In this document: piece by piece, positions 27,349 through 36,282 of the stretch
Numbering within the stretch: the first letter of the stretch is position 1
How the letters are laid out: each line of letters begins with the position of its first letter
Assembly: GCA_013215375.1 (NCBI GenBank)
Contig: JABSRB010000013.1
Span: 1-64,000, forward strand
Source of the DNA: Oceanospirillaceae bacterium
Lineage (GTDB): Bacteria; Pseudomonadota; Gammaproteobacteria; Pseudomonadales; Balneatricaceae
Direction: 5' to 3'
Length of the DNA: 64,000 bases
Position numbers and translations under genes: made by a program
The notes under the pieces: generated by a model
Databases searched by the model: none
Told to the model about the DNA's origin: nothing
What the model saw: only the letters and a program-made list of their open reading frames with translations

Positions 27349-29007
27349 ATGCAGCCTTTTAATATTGCTAAAGTACGTCGTGACTTCCCACTGCTCTCAT
27401 TAAGAGTTAACTCTAAACCTTTAATATATCTAGATAATGCGGCAACTACGCAAAAACCAAGAGCCGTTTTGGATGCGCTAAATCAGTTTTATAAATTATC
27501 GAATGCCAATGTTCATCGCGGCGCTCATAGCCTTTCAAACAACGCAACCCACCAATATGAACAAGCTAGAAACACCGTCGCCAACTTCATCAACGCACCG
27601 AGCACTAACGAAATAGTTTGGTGCAGCGGGACTACTGATGCGATTAATTTAGTGGCAAATTCTCTTGGTGCTTTAGTGCTAAGTGAAGGCGATAGTATTT
27701 TAGTGAGCGTGAGTGAGCATCACGCAAATATCGTTCCCTGGCAACAGGCAGCGCTATTTCATGGGGCCCGCGTCATCCCGATCCCACTTAATGATGATCG
27801 CAGTATCAACCTAATCGAATATACACAATTACTACAATTACACCGCCCTAAAATTGTCGCACTTGGACATGTCTCTAATGCTTTGGGCACCATTCATCCC
27901 TTAGAACATTTGATCGACTTGGCAAAAAAACAAGGTGCGCTGACGTTAATTGACGGTGCACAAGCAATTGCTCACATCAGTATTGATGTGCAACAGTTAA
28001 ACTGTGATTTCTACTGTTTCTCTGCACACAAATGCTTTGGCCCTACGGGTATTGGGGTTCTCTGGGGACGTACAGCGCTGCTTGAAAAAATGCCGGTGTG
28101 GAAAACAGGCGGTGAAATGATTAAAAAGGTTAGTTTTAATGGCACTAGCTTTAATACTATTCCCTTTAAATTTGAAGCGGGCACTCCACCTATCGCCGAT
28201 GCGATTGCTTTTGCGGCCGCTATTGATTATCTGAATAGATTAGATAGGGCCGGCGCCCAAGCACATGAACGCGCTTTAACAGAGTATTTAATCCGCGAAT
28301 TAACGGCAATACCCAAAGTCACCTTGTATTCACCGACCATAAACAACGCAGGCGTAGTTTCCTTTACCGTACAAGATACACATCATCAAGATTTAGCAGC
28401 ACTGCTCGATCAAGAAGGTATTGCGGTGCGCAGCGGTCATCACTGTGCCATGCCTTTAATGGAATCGCTAAAAATTGAGGGCACTGTGCGGGCCTCGATC
28501 AGTTTTTACAATACTGAACAAGAAATTGCAACTTTTGTGCAAGCGCTTAAACAAAGCATTTCTTTATTGAGCGAGCAGAGTGTCGCCATAAATGACGATA
28601 GCCATAACCATGCCCCCGAAATTGAGGAAGCCATTGACTACCCCTTAGCAGAGCGCATTATACAGAGCTTAAAAGCCACGCAGACATGGCAGCAACGCTT
28701 TAGTTTTCTGATGTCTCTCGGTGATTTACTGCCTTCACCGCCTGCTACATTAATCAGTGATTGTAACCAACTACAACAATGTGAGTCGGGGGTATGGTTA
28801 AAGAAAATTACCTTCGGTGATCAAACGTCCTACCAAGCTTGGTCGGATGCGCGCATCATGCGTGGTTTATTGGTTTTTCTCATTAGCTGTAAAAAACAGG
28901 CCATTGTTGATATCGATACACTGTTACAAGAAGTTAATCTGTCTGCGTATCTAAGCCCATCTAGAACAAACGGAGTGAAAGCGATTACAGCTGCGTTATC
29001 TCAGTAA
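27349..29007 (+). CDS. csdA: cysteine desulfurase fused to SufE-type acceptor (CsdA-CsdE)
   Basis: 552 residues. Residues 1-405 form a class V PLP desulfurase of the SufS/CsdA group: YLDNAATTQKP, PLP lysine K228 in SAHKCFGPTG, and the active-site loop RSGHHCAMP with Cys366. After a linker, about residues 430-552 form a SufE/CsdE domain with LPSPP and the acceptor Cys478 in QQCESGVWL. Known: SufE-type proteins take sulfur from the desulfurase. Here donor and acceptor are one chain, removing the need for docking. No suf or isc genes adjoin it. Confidence 0.93.
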   Translation: MQPFNIAKVRRDFPLLSLRVNSKPLIYLDNAATTQKPRAVLDALNQFYKLSNANVHRGAHSLSNNATHQYEQARNTVANFINAPSTNEIVWCSGTTDAINLVANSLGALVLSEGDSILVSVSEHHANIVPWQQAALFHGARVIPIPLNDDRSINLIEYTQLLQLHRPKIVALGHVSNALGTIHPLEHLIDLAKKQGALTLIDGAQAIAHISIDVQQLNCDFYCFSAHKCFGPTGIGVLWGRTALLEKMPVWKTGGEMIKKVSFNGTSFNTIPFKFEAGTPPIADAIAFAAAIDYLNRLDRAGAQAHERALTEYLIRELTAIPKVTLYSPTINNAGVVSFTVQDTHHQDLAALLDQEGIAVRSGHHCAMPLMESLKIEGTVRASISFYNTEQEIATFVQALKQSISLLSEQSVAINDDSHNHAPEIEEAIDYPLAERIIQSLKATQTWQQRFSFLMSLGDLLPSPPATLISDCNQLQQCESGVWLKKITFGDQTSYQAWSDARIMRGLLVFLISCKKQAIVDIDTLLQEVNLSAYLSPSRTNGVKAITAALSQ

Positions 29008-29033
29008 TTAACGCAGCTATCGATATCTACCGG

Positions 29034-29594
29034 CTACTGCCATTTGCTAATAGGTGCTGTGTAATTTTCGATAGCATCTAACAACAAACTGGCATCGTCT
29101 GAGACGATTAATTTATCAAGATATTTACGTCGCATAAAACCTTTATTGATCATGTTTTCGACAAAGTTGATTAGTTCATCAAAATAGCCATTCACGTTGT
29201 AAAAAGCACAAGCTTTTTGATGAAAGCCCAATTGCCCCGCCGTCCAAACCTCAAATATTTCTTCGAGAGTCCCCACGCCTCCAGGCATTGCGATATAACT
29301 ATCGGCTAGGTTAGCCATCTTAGTTTTGCGCGTTTGCATATCATCAACAATATGTAATTGTGTTAAGCCGCTGTGCTGTAACTCCTTATCGGTGAGCGCT
29401 TTTGGCATCACCCCTATCACACTTTGCCCGCCACTCAATACAGCATCAGCGATAACGCCCATTAAGCCAACACTGGCACCACCATAGACGATGTTATCTT
29501 TTCGCTGCACAATTTGGGCTGCCAGAACTTTGGCAGCATTGGCATAAACATCATCACAGCCTAAGCTAGAACCACAATAAATTGCATGTCTCAA
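29034..29594 (-). CDS. LOG family protein (TIGR00730)
   Basis: 186-residue Rossmann-fold protein with the LOG signature PGGVGTLEEIFEVWT and an upstream RKTKM. Known: LOG enzymes hydrolyse nucleoside 5'-monophosphates (cytokinin riboside phosphates in plants); many bacterial members are AMP/GMP nucleosidase-like with unknown physiology. Stands alone, convergent with the csdA fusion gene. Confidence 0.9.
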   Translation of the reverse strand: MRHAIYCGSSLGCDDVYANAAKVLAAQIVQRKDNIVYGGASVGLMGVIADAVLSGGQSVIGVMPKALTDKELQHSGLTQLHIVDDMQTRKTKMANLADSYIAMPGGVGTLEEIFEVWTAGQLGFHQKACAFYNVNGYFDELINFVENMINKGFMRRKYLDKLIVSDDASLLLDAIENYTAPISKWQ

Positions 29595-29818
29595 GTACTT
29601 TCTCCAAAAAGTTGTTTAATCTCATACACAACATACATAGGCTTTCGCCACTCAATTAATGTTTGTCAGTACGTGTCTGTAGGATAAATATTTTAGCGGT
29701 ATAAGAACCTGAAAGGTATGGTTTCAGTGCTCTTATTGTTAAGTTTTTTTCGTTTAGGGCATAGTGCCCTTGAGGGAAGGTTTGATTATTCGACGGTTGC
29801 TATTAAAATTGTATCAAT

Positions 29819-30013
29819 TCAAACATCGCTTAATTTATCTGCATTTAATTCGATTTTTGCAGCTGCTCGCTGCTGATACGCTTTGAGGAATTGACCTTGT
29901 TTATAGTGACAAACAAAGACAAAAGCTAACAGAGTAACTACCAATAATGTCGTCGCAAAAGGTATCAAGACATCATAGAAAATATCAATAAATAACAGTG
30001 CATAAATAGCCAT
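29819..30013 (-). CDS. small hypothetical membrane protein
   Basis: 64 residues, one or two hydrophobic segments (about 5-35) then a basic cytoplasmic tail (HYKQGQFLKAYQQRAAAK). The ATG at 30013 is preceded by AGGTGG at 5 bases, which supports translation. No family recognised. Confidence 0.5.
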   Translation of the reverse strand: MAIYALLFIDIFYDVLIPFATTLLVVTLLAFVFVCHYKQGQFLKAYQQRAAAKIELNADKLSDV

Positions 30014-30148
30014 GTTGCCCACCTAGGATTTATATCGTATTTAAATAACTACTATAAATTTAGCTTAAAATTTAACTTTCGCCACACAGATAGTGTAAAA
30101 AAGTAATTTTGAGCTTAACCTTTCGTATTAAATACAAATATAAGAAAA

Positions 30149-30177
30149 AGCCTAAGATGCAGGCTCATAGCTTAGGC
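30149..30177 (-). terminator. Rho-independent terminator of the EVE-domain gene
   Basis: GCCTAAG (30150-30156) paired with CTTAGGC (30171-30177), 14-base loop, followed leftward by five T. It directly follows the stop of the leftward gene. Confidence 0.75.
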
Positions 30178-30633
30178 CTAACTATTTATTTTCGAGACAA
30201 TAAAATGCCACTGCTTATCAGTCACAGGCAATACCGATAACCTACTTTGTTTGAATAACAGCAAATCTTCTAGTTCAGGTGAGGTTTTCATCTCTTTCAG
30301 TAAAAAAATGGCGGTGGCCTTACGCTCAAATTTCACATCGATGACAAACCACTTAGGATTTTCTTGCTGTGATTTTTTATCGTAATATTGACTTTTCTCA
30401 TCAAATTGCGCGGGATCGGCATAGGCCTCACTGACAACTTTAGCGATACCCACTACTCCCGTCAATTTACAACTGGAGTGATAAAATAAGATGGAATCAT
30501 CAACACGCATTTTTTCCTTAATAAAATTGCGTGCCTGGAAATTACGTATACCATTCCATACAGTGATTTCATCTTGTGCTAGGTCATCAATTGAATAATC
30601 CGAAGGTTCTGATTTTAGTAACCATTTAGCCAT
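30178..30633 (-). CDS. EVE domain protein
   Basis: 151 residues, N-terminus KWLLKSEPSDYSIDDL and VWNGIRNFQARNFI typical of the EVE domain (PUA-like fold, thymocyte nuclear protein 1 family). Known: EVE domains bind modified bases in nucleic acids; bacterial single-domain members are common and mostly uncharacterised. Monocistronic with its own terminator. Confidence 0.92.
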   Translation of the reverse strand: MAKWLLKSEPSDYSIDDLAQDEITVWNGIRNFQARNFIKEKMRVDDSILFYHSSCKLTGVVGIAKVVSEAYADPAQFDEKSQYYDKKSQQENPKWFVIDVKFERKATAIFLLKEMKTSPELEDLLLFKQSRLSVLPVTDKQWHFIVSKINS

Positions 30634-30739
30634 TACAAAGCTCCTTTATATAAATCCTAGATTCGGCCGCTGAATCACGGCAAAAAAATATTTAGCCAGC
30701 TCTGTTGATTGAAGGCTATCGCTCATTAGATGTAACTGA

Positions 30740-31018
30740 TTAAGAACGATAGATTGTTTCGATAAGATGGTAACCAAATTTTGTTTTAACCGGACCATGA
30801 ACCGTTAACAGTGCTTTCTTAAAGACTACTTGATCAAAGGCTTTCACCATCACTCCCGCTTTAAACTCCCCTAAATCCCCACCTTTTTTAGCGGATGGAC
30901 ATTTTGAATGTTTTTTAGCCAAAGATGAAAAATCCGCTCCTTTTTCCAGCTGCTCTTTAATCCGCAGAGCTTCATCTTTCGTTTTTAATAATATGTGTCT
31001 TGCGCAGGCATGAGCCAT
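30740..31018 (-). CDS. ppiC: parvulin-type peptidyl-prolyl isomerase
   Basis: 92 residues, closely matching cytosolic PpiC: ARHILLK, GADFSSLAKKHSKCPSAKKG, GDLGEFKAGVMVKAFDQVVF and TKFGYHLI. Active-site His pair and Cys are present. The start at 31018 (MAHACARHILL) matches known PpiC; an upstream in-frame codon at 31051 is unlikely. Confidence 0.95.
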   Translation of the reverse strand: MAHACARHILLKTKDEALRIKEQLEKGADFSSLAKKHSKCPSAKKGGDLGEFKAGVMVKAFDQVVFKKALLTVHGPVKTKFGYHLIETIYRS

Positions 31019-31545
31019 TCTTTGTACTCTTATGTATTCGCTAAAAATCATGTATTTAGCGAGTTGGTTATCTAAAGCTTAACAAGCTGATGAGAAATCC
31101 TGATATTTTTATTGATATCTTCATAGTATTTCTTTTTTTTATCTAAAATATACTATATTTCATATAGCTATTACTGAAGTGTTATTGAAAAAAGCTGTTT
31201 TATTGGTTGTTTTGCGTTCAATTATTATCCATCAGTGCCATTATTATGATTCAGGAAAAGACTGATTAGCGTTGCTCTTTAGACGTTATCACTGGCTAAT
31301 TTAGCAACCTAACAGCTATGTTTAGCCTTTAAAATGAGCGATTATAGGTTTGAATCATGTAAAGCAAAAGGAATATATTTGTCTGATACACATCGCTGCA
31401 GCTTAAACGCTCACTAGTGTTCATCCTGAAACATGACCGTCGCTCGGTTATCCAATGGCACTAAGATGAGTACTACAAAATTTAGATGAGAAACAAGCCT
31501 AATTTGGTCTTTGTATAATGATTATTAATTAGAGTTATTTGTATA
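31019..31545. other. 527-base gap with a decayed hairpin repeat
   Basis: Between ppiC and a GGDEF/EAL gene. No reading frame supported. At 31419-31432 lies GTTCA-TCC-TGAAAC, a degenerate second hairpin of the repeat family described at 34.4 and 41.7 kb, here with one inserted A and no recognisable first hairpin. Confidence 0.4.
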
Positions 31546-33465
31546 ATGCTAAAAGAGAAAGACATACATATTTTTGAGAGTTTTCACAGTGCTATGTGGA
31601 TTTACGATTCTCGACACTATCGTATTCATTGGGGTAATAGTGAAGCGATTGCTTTTTGGCGCAAAAAAGATCTAAATGATCTTACCCATTTTGATTATTC
31701 TACCGAGCAAACAGAAGCTGACCGGACGGTTATTAAAGATGATCTAGATGATTATAAACTTGGCCACTCTAAGTCACAGTGGTGCTCGTTCACCCCTGCC
31801 GATATTGCCAAAGAAGTTTACTGCCACTTTTCGGGTATCGAACTCAATGACGGCAGAGTAGAAACACTGATTCAAGTGATCGTCAGTAAAGTGAGTTTAG
31901 ACTCAGAACTGTCGGTACACACCACTTCTACTTTAGTCTCTTTATGGGACATATCAGGTGAACTAACCAGCTCTAACCACCTGTTCAAGCAGTTTTATGC
32001 AGATACAAAAAACAACTTTAATGAACTCTTCCCCAAGCAACTGCAGGCACAAAGTTTGTGGTCACAAGTTTTAGAACACGGCCATGCAGAAAAAGAACTC
32101 TGCCTACCTACGCTAGATGGTAACCGTTGGTATCAGGTCAATTTAAACCTTAACAAAAAAGGCCATACCGAGCGCATAACCATGCGCCAGCTAGACACTA
32201 CCGCCAGAAAACATCGCGAATTACACCACCAAAAGCTGGCAACGACGGATCAGTTAACACAGATATACAACCGCTTTGGTGTTACCACTATCATCGATAA
32301 GCTGATCGCAAACCGCACCCCTTTTACCTTATTTCTCATAGATTTGGATAAATTTAAAAACATTAATGATTATTATGGGCACGATAAAGGCGACGCAGTA
32401 CTGAAAGCCGTAGCTTTTAGATTACAAAGCGTTTTCAATGATGCATTGGCTATTTCAAGGCTCGGTGGTGATGAATTTTTAATCCTTATGAGCGGTAAAG
32501 GTCAGTTAAACAAACAAAGCGAAGGCTCAAAATTAACCCGCTGCCTCAACACTCCCTACCATATTAATGGTCTAGGTAATGTCCAGTCAGGCGGCAGCAT
32601 TGGTGTCGTCAGCTACCCCTCTGATGCGGACAACATGAGTGAGCTACTATTACTCGCTGACACCGCTATGTATAGCGCTAAGACATCTAAGTTTGAGGGC
32701 TGCTCGTATTTCAATCCTGAAATGGCGCAACCATTAAAGCGTCGTCAACAAATTCGCAACAGCATGCAAGAAGCTATTGATAGCGCCAGCTTCCTGCACC
32801 ATTTTGAACCGATTTTGTTGATTGATGATCGTACCATTGCCTACCATGAGATCCAAACCTACTGGTTGCATCCTGAGTTAGATATGTTGCAAAGTGATGA
32901 GTTTGAACATATTGCCGATGAGATGTCATTAATGAGCGCAATTGAATTGCAAGCATTAACCAGAGCCTGCAAGCAAGTATTAAACGACAGTCAGAGAGTG
33001 CCTGTGTTAATTAAGATTTCCATCAATGAACTACAATCTGGGCGAACTTACAAAAACTTGCAACGGCTATCTAGTGTCTTAAATACCATTCCCTTTAAAA
33101 TACAATTGGCTGTTTCTGAAAAAGAAATTGCTGGTAGAGAACTAACCGTTGCCAAACAGTTAGATCTAATCACCAAAATGAATATAAGCATAGTGTTAGA
33201 TGATTTTTCCACCGGGGGAATTAACCTCAATAAATTATCTTTATTGCCTATAAAAATAATTCGTTTCCACAAAGACTTCACCTTATCGATTGGTAAGCAA
33301 AAAAATACTCTACTCGCCTCATTTTTACTCAGCGCCAAAGCGGCGAAATATCAGATCATTTGTAAGGGGGTAAACAATATTGAAATCATTAATATACTGA
33401 CAGACCTAGGCTGTGATTTCATCCAAGACCTACCCTTGCATTTAATCGAAAAAAAGCAGGCTTAG
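31546..33465 (+). CDS. PAS-GGDEF-EAL protein with intact GGDEF and decayed EAL
   Basis: 639 residues, no clear membrane helix. N-terminal PAS-like region (about 1-125), a second PAS-like part (about 130-215), GGDEF domain (about 230-390) with DKFKNINDYYGHDKGD and LGGDEF (GGDEF 307-311), then an EAL-like domain. EAL is EIQ (435-437), the DDFGTGYSS loop reads DDFSTGGIN, and AEGVE is CKGVN. Expected: active diguanylate cyclase, no phosphodiesterase. The end of the gene forms part of its own terminator stem. Confidence 0.9.
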   Translation: MLKEKDIHIFESFHSAMWIYDSRHYRIHWGNSEAIAFWRKKDLNDLTHFDYSTEQTEADRTVIKDDLDDYKLGHSKSQWCSFTPADIAKEVYCHFSGIELNDGRVETLIQVIVSKVSLDSELSVHTTSTLVSLWDISGELTSSNHLFKQFYADTKNNFNELFPKQLQAQSLWSQVLEHGHAEKELCLPTLDGNRWYQVNLNLNKKGHTERITMRQLDTTARKHRELHHQKLATTDQLTQIYNRFGVTTIIDKLIANRTPFTLFLIDLDKFKNINDYYGHDKGDAVLKAVAFRLQSVFNDALAISRLGGDEFLILMSGKGQLNKQSEGSKLTRCLNTPYHINGLGNVQSGGSIGVVSYPSDADNMSELLLLADTAMYSAKTSKFEGCSYFNPEMAQPLKRRQQIRNSMQEAIDSASFLHHFEPILLIDDRTIAYHEIQTYWLHPELDMLQSDEFEHIADEMSLMSAIELQALTRACKQVLNDSQRVPVLIKISINELQSGRTYKNLQRLSSVLNTIPFKIQLAVSEKEIAGRELTVAKQLDLITKMNISIVLDDFSTGGINLNKLSLLPIKIIRFHKDFTLSIGKQKNTLLASFLLSAKAAKYQIICKGVNNIEIINILTDLGCDFIQDLPLHLIEKKQA

Positions 33466-33474
33466 CCTGCTTTT
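33452..33474 (+). terminator. terminator overlapping the GGDEF gene stop
   Basis: A perfect 10-bp stem AAAAGCAGGC / GCCTGCTTTT with loop TTA. The loop and left arm include the last codons and stop of the gene. Confidence 0.75.
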
Positions 33475-33571
33475 AAAGCACATTTACCTCCAGCATAAGC
33501 TGCCTCTAACACTTGATGTTCATATTTTCGACCTTATATAATGGATAAACAATTCTATCAGGGACGTTGAT

Positions 33572-34387
33572 ATGTTTAAGTATTTTCTTATTGCTGGGGT
33601 ATTCGCCCTCATTGGTTGTAATACTCAAAAAAACAGTACCGAGCTAACTTCTACACACGCAGTTAATTATCAACCTACGGTATTGACCACTTGGCAATGG
33701 CAGTTACAAGGCGATTTAAACACAGAGTACAACGCAGCTAATTTTGACATAGATCTGTTTGATACAAGTCAATCTGAAATTACACAGCTTCAGCAACAAG
33801 GCAAAAAAGTGATCTGTTATTTCTCAGCAGGATCTTACGAAAACTGGAGAGAGGATGCCACAGACTTTGATCAAAGTAACTTAGGTGCAACCTTAGATGG
33901 CTGGGTCGGTGAGAAATGGCTCGATATAAGATCAACTTCTGTAAGAAACATCATGGAACAACGTATTCAATTAGCGTCTGATAAGGGTTGTGACGCTGTT
34001 GAGCCCGATAATATAGATGGTTATACCAACAACACTAGTTTCAATCTATCAGCAGATGATCAGTTGAGCTTTAATATTTTCCTCGCTGATACTGCGCATC
34101 GACACAACATGGCTATAGCACTCAAAAACGATTTATCACAAGTTTCTCAATTAGTCCGTTATTTTGATTTTGCCGTTAATGAGCAATGTTATGAATTTGA
34201 TGAGTGCCATCTTTTAAAGCCTTTCACTGCTGCGGGAAAAGCGGTATTACACGTGGAATATGCACAGAAATATGTTGACGAGCCCCATACCAGACAGACG
34301 CTGTGCAACGACACACTGGCGTTAAAATTCAGTACCTTAGTATTGCCTTTGGCCCTTGATGATAGATTTAGATACAGTTGCTTTTAG
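33572..34387 (+). CDS. GH114-type lipoprotein (endo-alpha-1,4-polygalactosaminidase family)
   Basis: 271 residues with a lipoprotein signal (FALIGC, Cys16), then a TIM-barrel of the GH114/TM1410 group: WQWQLQGDLN, KVICYFSAGSYENWR, WLDIRS, GCDAVEPDNIDGY, and LKNDLSQV. The Asp/Glu in EPDN is the probable catalytic centre. Known: some relatives cleave galactosamine-containing exopolysaccharide in bacterial and fungal biofilms. The substrate here is not established. Confidence 0.85.
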   Translation: MFKYFLIAGVFALIGCNTQKNSTELTSTHAVNYQPTVLTTWQWQLQGDLNTEYNAANFDIDLFDTSQSEITQLQQQGKKVICYFSAGSYENWREDATDFDQSNLGATLDGWVGEKWLDIRSTSVRNIMEQRIQLASDKGCDAVEPDNIDGYTNNTSFNLSADDQLSFNIFLADTAHRHNMAIALKNDLSQVSQLVRYFDFAVNEQCYEFDECHLLKPFTAAGKAVLHVEYAQKYVDEPHTRQTLCNDTLALKFSTLVLPLALDDRFRYSCF

Positions 34388-34408
34388 TGCACATGTGATC
34401 ATTGGGAC

Positions 34409-34593
34409 CGCTATCGTGCTTTATACGGTTCATCCTGAGCACTCCTGTGCAATATGAACATTAGCTCTCCTTGGCATCCTTGCCACCGTGCTATACCGTT
34501 CATCCTGAACATCAGCACTCCTTGGCATCCTTGCCACCGTGCTATACCGTTCATCCTGAACATAAAAAAGCGCTGCTAAGGGAGGGCTTTTTT
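34409..34593 (+). repeat. bipartite hairpin repeat, tandem copies 3, with terminator
   Basis: Two units with a 51-base period (34467-34512 and 34518-34563 share 46 identical bases), preceded by a partial unit (34409-34440). In the second unit AGCAC (34514-34518) and TGGCA (34523-34527) pair with TGCCA (34532-34536) and GTGCT (34539-34543). A second hairpin follows, GTTCA-TCC-TGAAC (34549-34561). It runs straight into a terminator-like stem, AAAAAAGC (34564-34571) / GCTTTTTT (34586-34593). Lies between convergent genes. Confidence 0.85.
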
Positions 34594-34618
34594 AAGATGT
34601 TTTATTGGCTAAAGAAAA

Positions 34619-36187
34619 TCAGGCTGAAAACTCTCTCAGTAATTCATCTTTATTGATTTGGTTTTTATCACTTTGTACCAATGGTAATGAACGTTTATAA
34701 ATCACCCTGCTTGGAATCATATAAGAGGCTAAGTGTTTCTTTAGCTCAAACAAAATCTCTTCAACAGATATTTCGCTCGCCGCACAATACACCATGACAA
34801 TCTCGTCTTCTATCAGCTCGTTTTTGACACCAAACACCGCACATTGCCCTATTTCTGGGATGTTTTTAGCGACCACTGACTCAATTTCAACGGGAGACAC
34901 TCTAAACCCCCGGGTTTTGATCATGTCATCCTGGCGTGAGACAAAGTAGAAATAACCTTCTTCGTCTTTATAGACGTAATCTCCAGTTGCCACCACAATT
35001 TCATCGGTGAGCTGTCCTTGTAAATCGATGACATTTTTCAAGATCTGTACCGATTTAAAACGCAGTGCATTTTGCTCAGGCGCGTTCCAAAAACCCCGAT
35101 ATATATAACCACCTCGATGAATGAGTTCTCCCACTTCGCGTACAGCACACTCGCCTCCCTCTTCATTGAGCACATATAGCTCAACATCAGGAATAGCCTT
35201 GCCGATTGAATCTGGGCGAATCTGTACTTGAGCAGGGTCTAAATAAGTAGAACGGAACGCTTCGGTTAAACCGTGCATTGAATAAAATGCGGCGTTTTGA
35301 AAGGTGTTTTTACAATCTTTAATCATTTTAGCAGTAACATTACCACCAGATGAAGTGATGGTTTTCACCTGGTTAAACAACTCAGCCGTGGGCACTCTGT
35401 GTAAGTCATCGTCAAACATCGCTGAGATATGCGTCGGCATAAGCGGTAATACTGTGACTTTATCGTTGATCAGATGATTAAAGAATTCATCGGGTAACAT
35501 AAAGCGATGCATGGCTAATGTTGCTTTTTTGTAGAGGCTACAAAAAATTTGGTTGAGGCCATAATCTAAGTTACAAAATAACACCCCAGAGATTACATCG
35601 TCTTCGGCCAGTTTTAGATACCCCGAAACTACACGGGCAGAATCAATCAAATTGCGATGGGAGATGACAATCCCCTTCGGAGTACCTGTCATACCAAACG
35701 AGTAAGTAATGACAGCATTGTTGTGGCTGTTTATCTCGCATTGATACGGCTTATTGTAGTACTTGTAGATTTCTTCAAAGGAGGCCGTCCCTTTATTCGT
35801 TGTATCATAAGATAAGACATGTCCAGCGAATTCAATCTCTTCAATACTTTCAAGTTTTAGCTTGTCAGTGATAATGCACTTTATATCACAGTCATTAATG
35901 ATGTATTTAACTTGCTCAGGTTTGAGCATTTTAGTGAGCGGTACCAAAATATAATCGGTGGACAATACCGCCAGTATAGCGACAACTTGCTCAATGCCTT
36001 TGTTCGAATAAATACCAACACGGCTGTGTTTTTCTAAATCCAATTCGTTCAGATAAAAAGCCACCTGATTCACTTTGGTATACAGCGCGCCATAGGTAAT
36101 ACTTTGATCATTAAAGACTAAAGCCGTTTTATCACTGTGTGTTTGCACCGCTTTTTCTAGCAGTGCTCTAATACAATTTATAGACAT
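34619..36187 (-). CDS. stand-alone AMP-forming acyl/aminoacyl ligase
   Basis: 522-residue ANL-superfamily enzyme. Motifs: ATP loop TYSFGMTGTPKG (the usual TSGSTG is altered), SMHGLTEAFRSTYL, TGDYV, SRQDDMIKTRGFRVSPVEIE, and a C-terminal catalytic Lys in QSDKNQINKDEL. The HGLTEAFRSTYL segment recalls exosortase-associated and D-alanine-ligase-like adenylating enzymes. The start at 36187 follows AAGGAG. Last gene of the leftward glutamate mutase block, 95 bases after the GH43 gene. No carrier-protein gene was found nearby, so the acceptor (CoA, carrier or amine) is unknown. Confidence 0.88.
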   Translation of the reverse strand: MSINCIRALLEKAVQTHSDKTALVFNDQSITYGALYTKVNQVAFYLNELDLEKHSRVGIYSNKGIEQVVAILAVLSTDYILVPLTKMLKPEQVKYIINDCDIKCIITDKLKLESIEEIEFAGHVLSYDTTNKGTASFEEIYKYYNKPYQCEINSHNNAVITYSFGMTGTPKGIVISHRNLIDSARVVSGYLKLAEDDVISGVLFCNLDYGLNQIFCSLYKKATLAMHRFMLPDEFFNHLINDKVTVLPLMPTHISAMFDDDLHRVPTAELFNQVKTITSSGGNVTAKMIKDCKNTFQNAAFYSMHGLTEAFRSTYLDPAQVQIRPDSIGKAIPDVELYVLNEEGGECAVREVGELIHRGGYIYRGFWNAPEQNALRFKSVQILKNVIDLQGQLTDEIVVATGDYVYKDEEGYFYFVSRQDDMIKTRGFRVSPVEIESVVAKNIPEIGQCAVFGVKNELIEDEIVMVYCAASEISVEEILFELKKHLASYMIPSRVIYKRSLPLVQSDKNQINKDELLREFSA

Positions 36188-36282
36188 TAACCGTCTCCTT
36201 CCAGTCTTGTGATCTAAGCCGAATATTGCCTGCAATATCCGAGCTAAGTTATTTGTTTTATCGATCTTACTAGTTTATTTGA

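Noticed and set aside
34467-34563. CRISPR-like array of 46-base repeats
   Set aside because: Only two full units, spacer of 5 bases, and the unit folds as the dispersed hairpin repeat; no cas genes.
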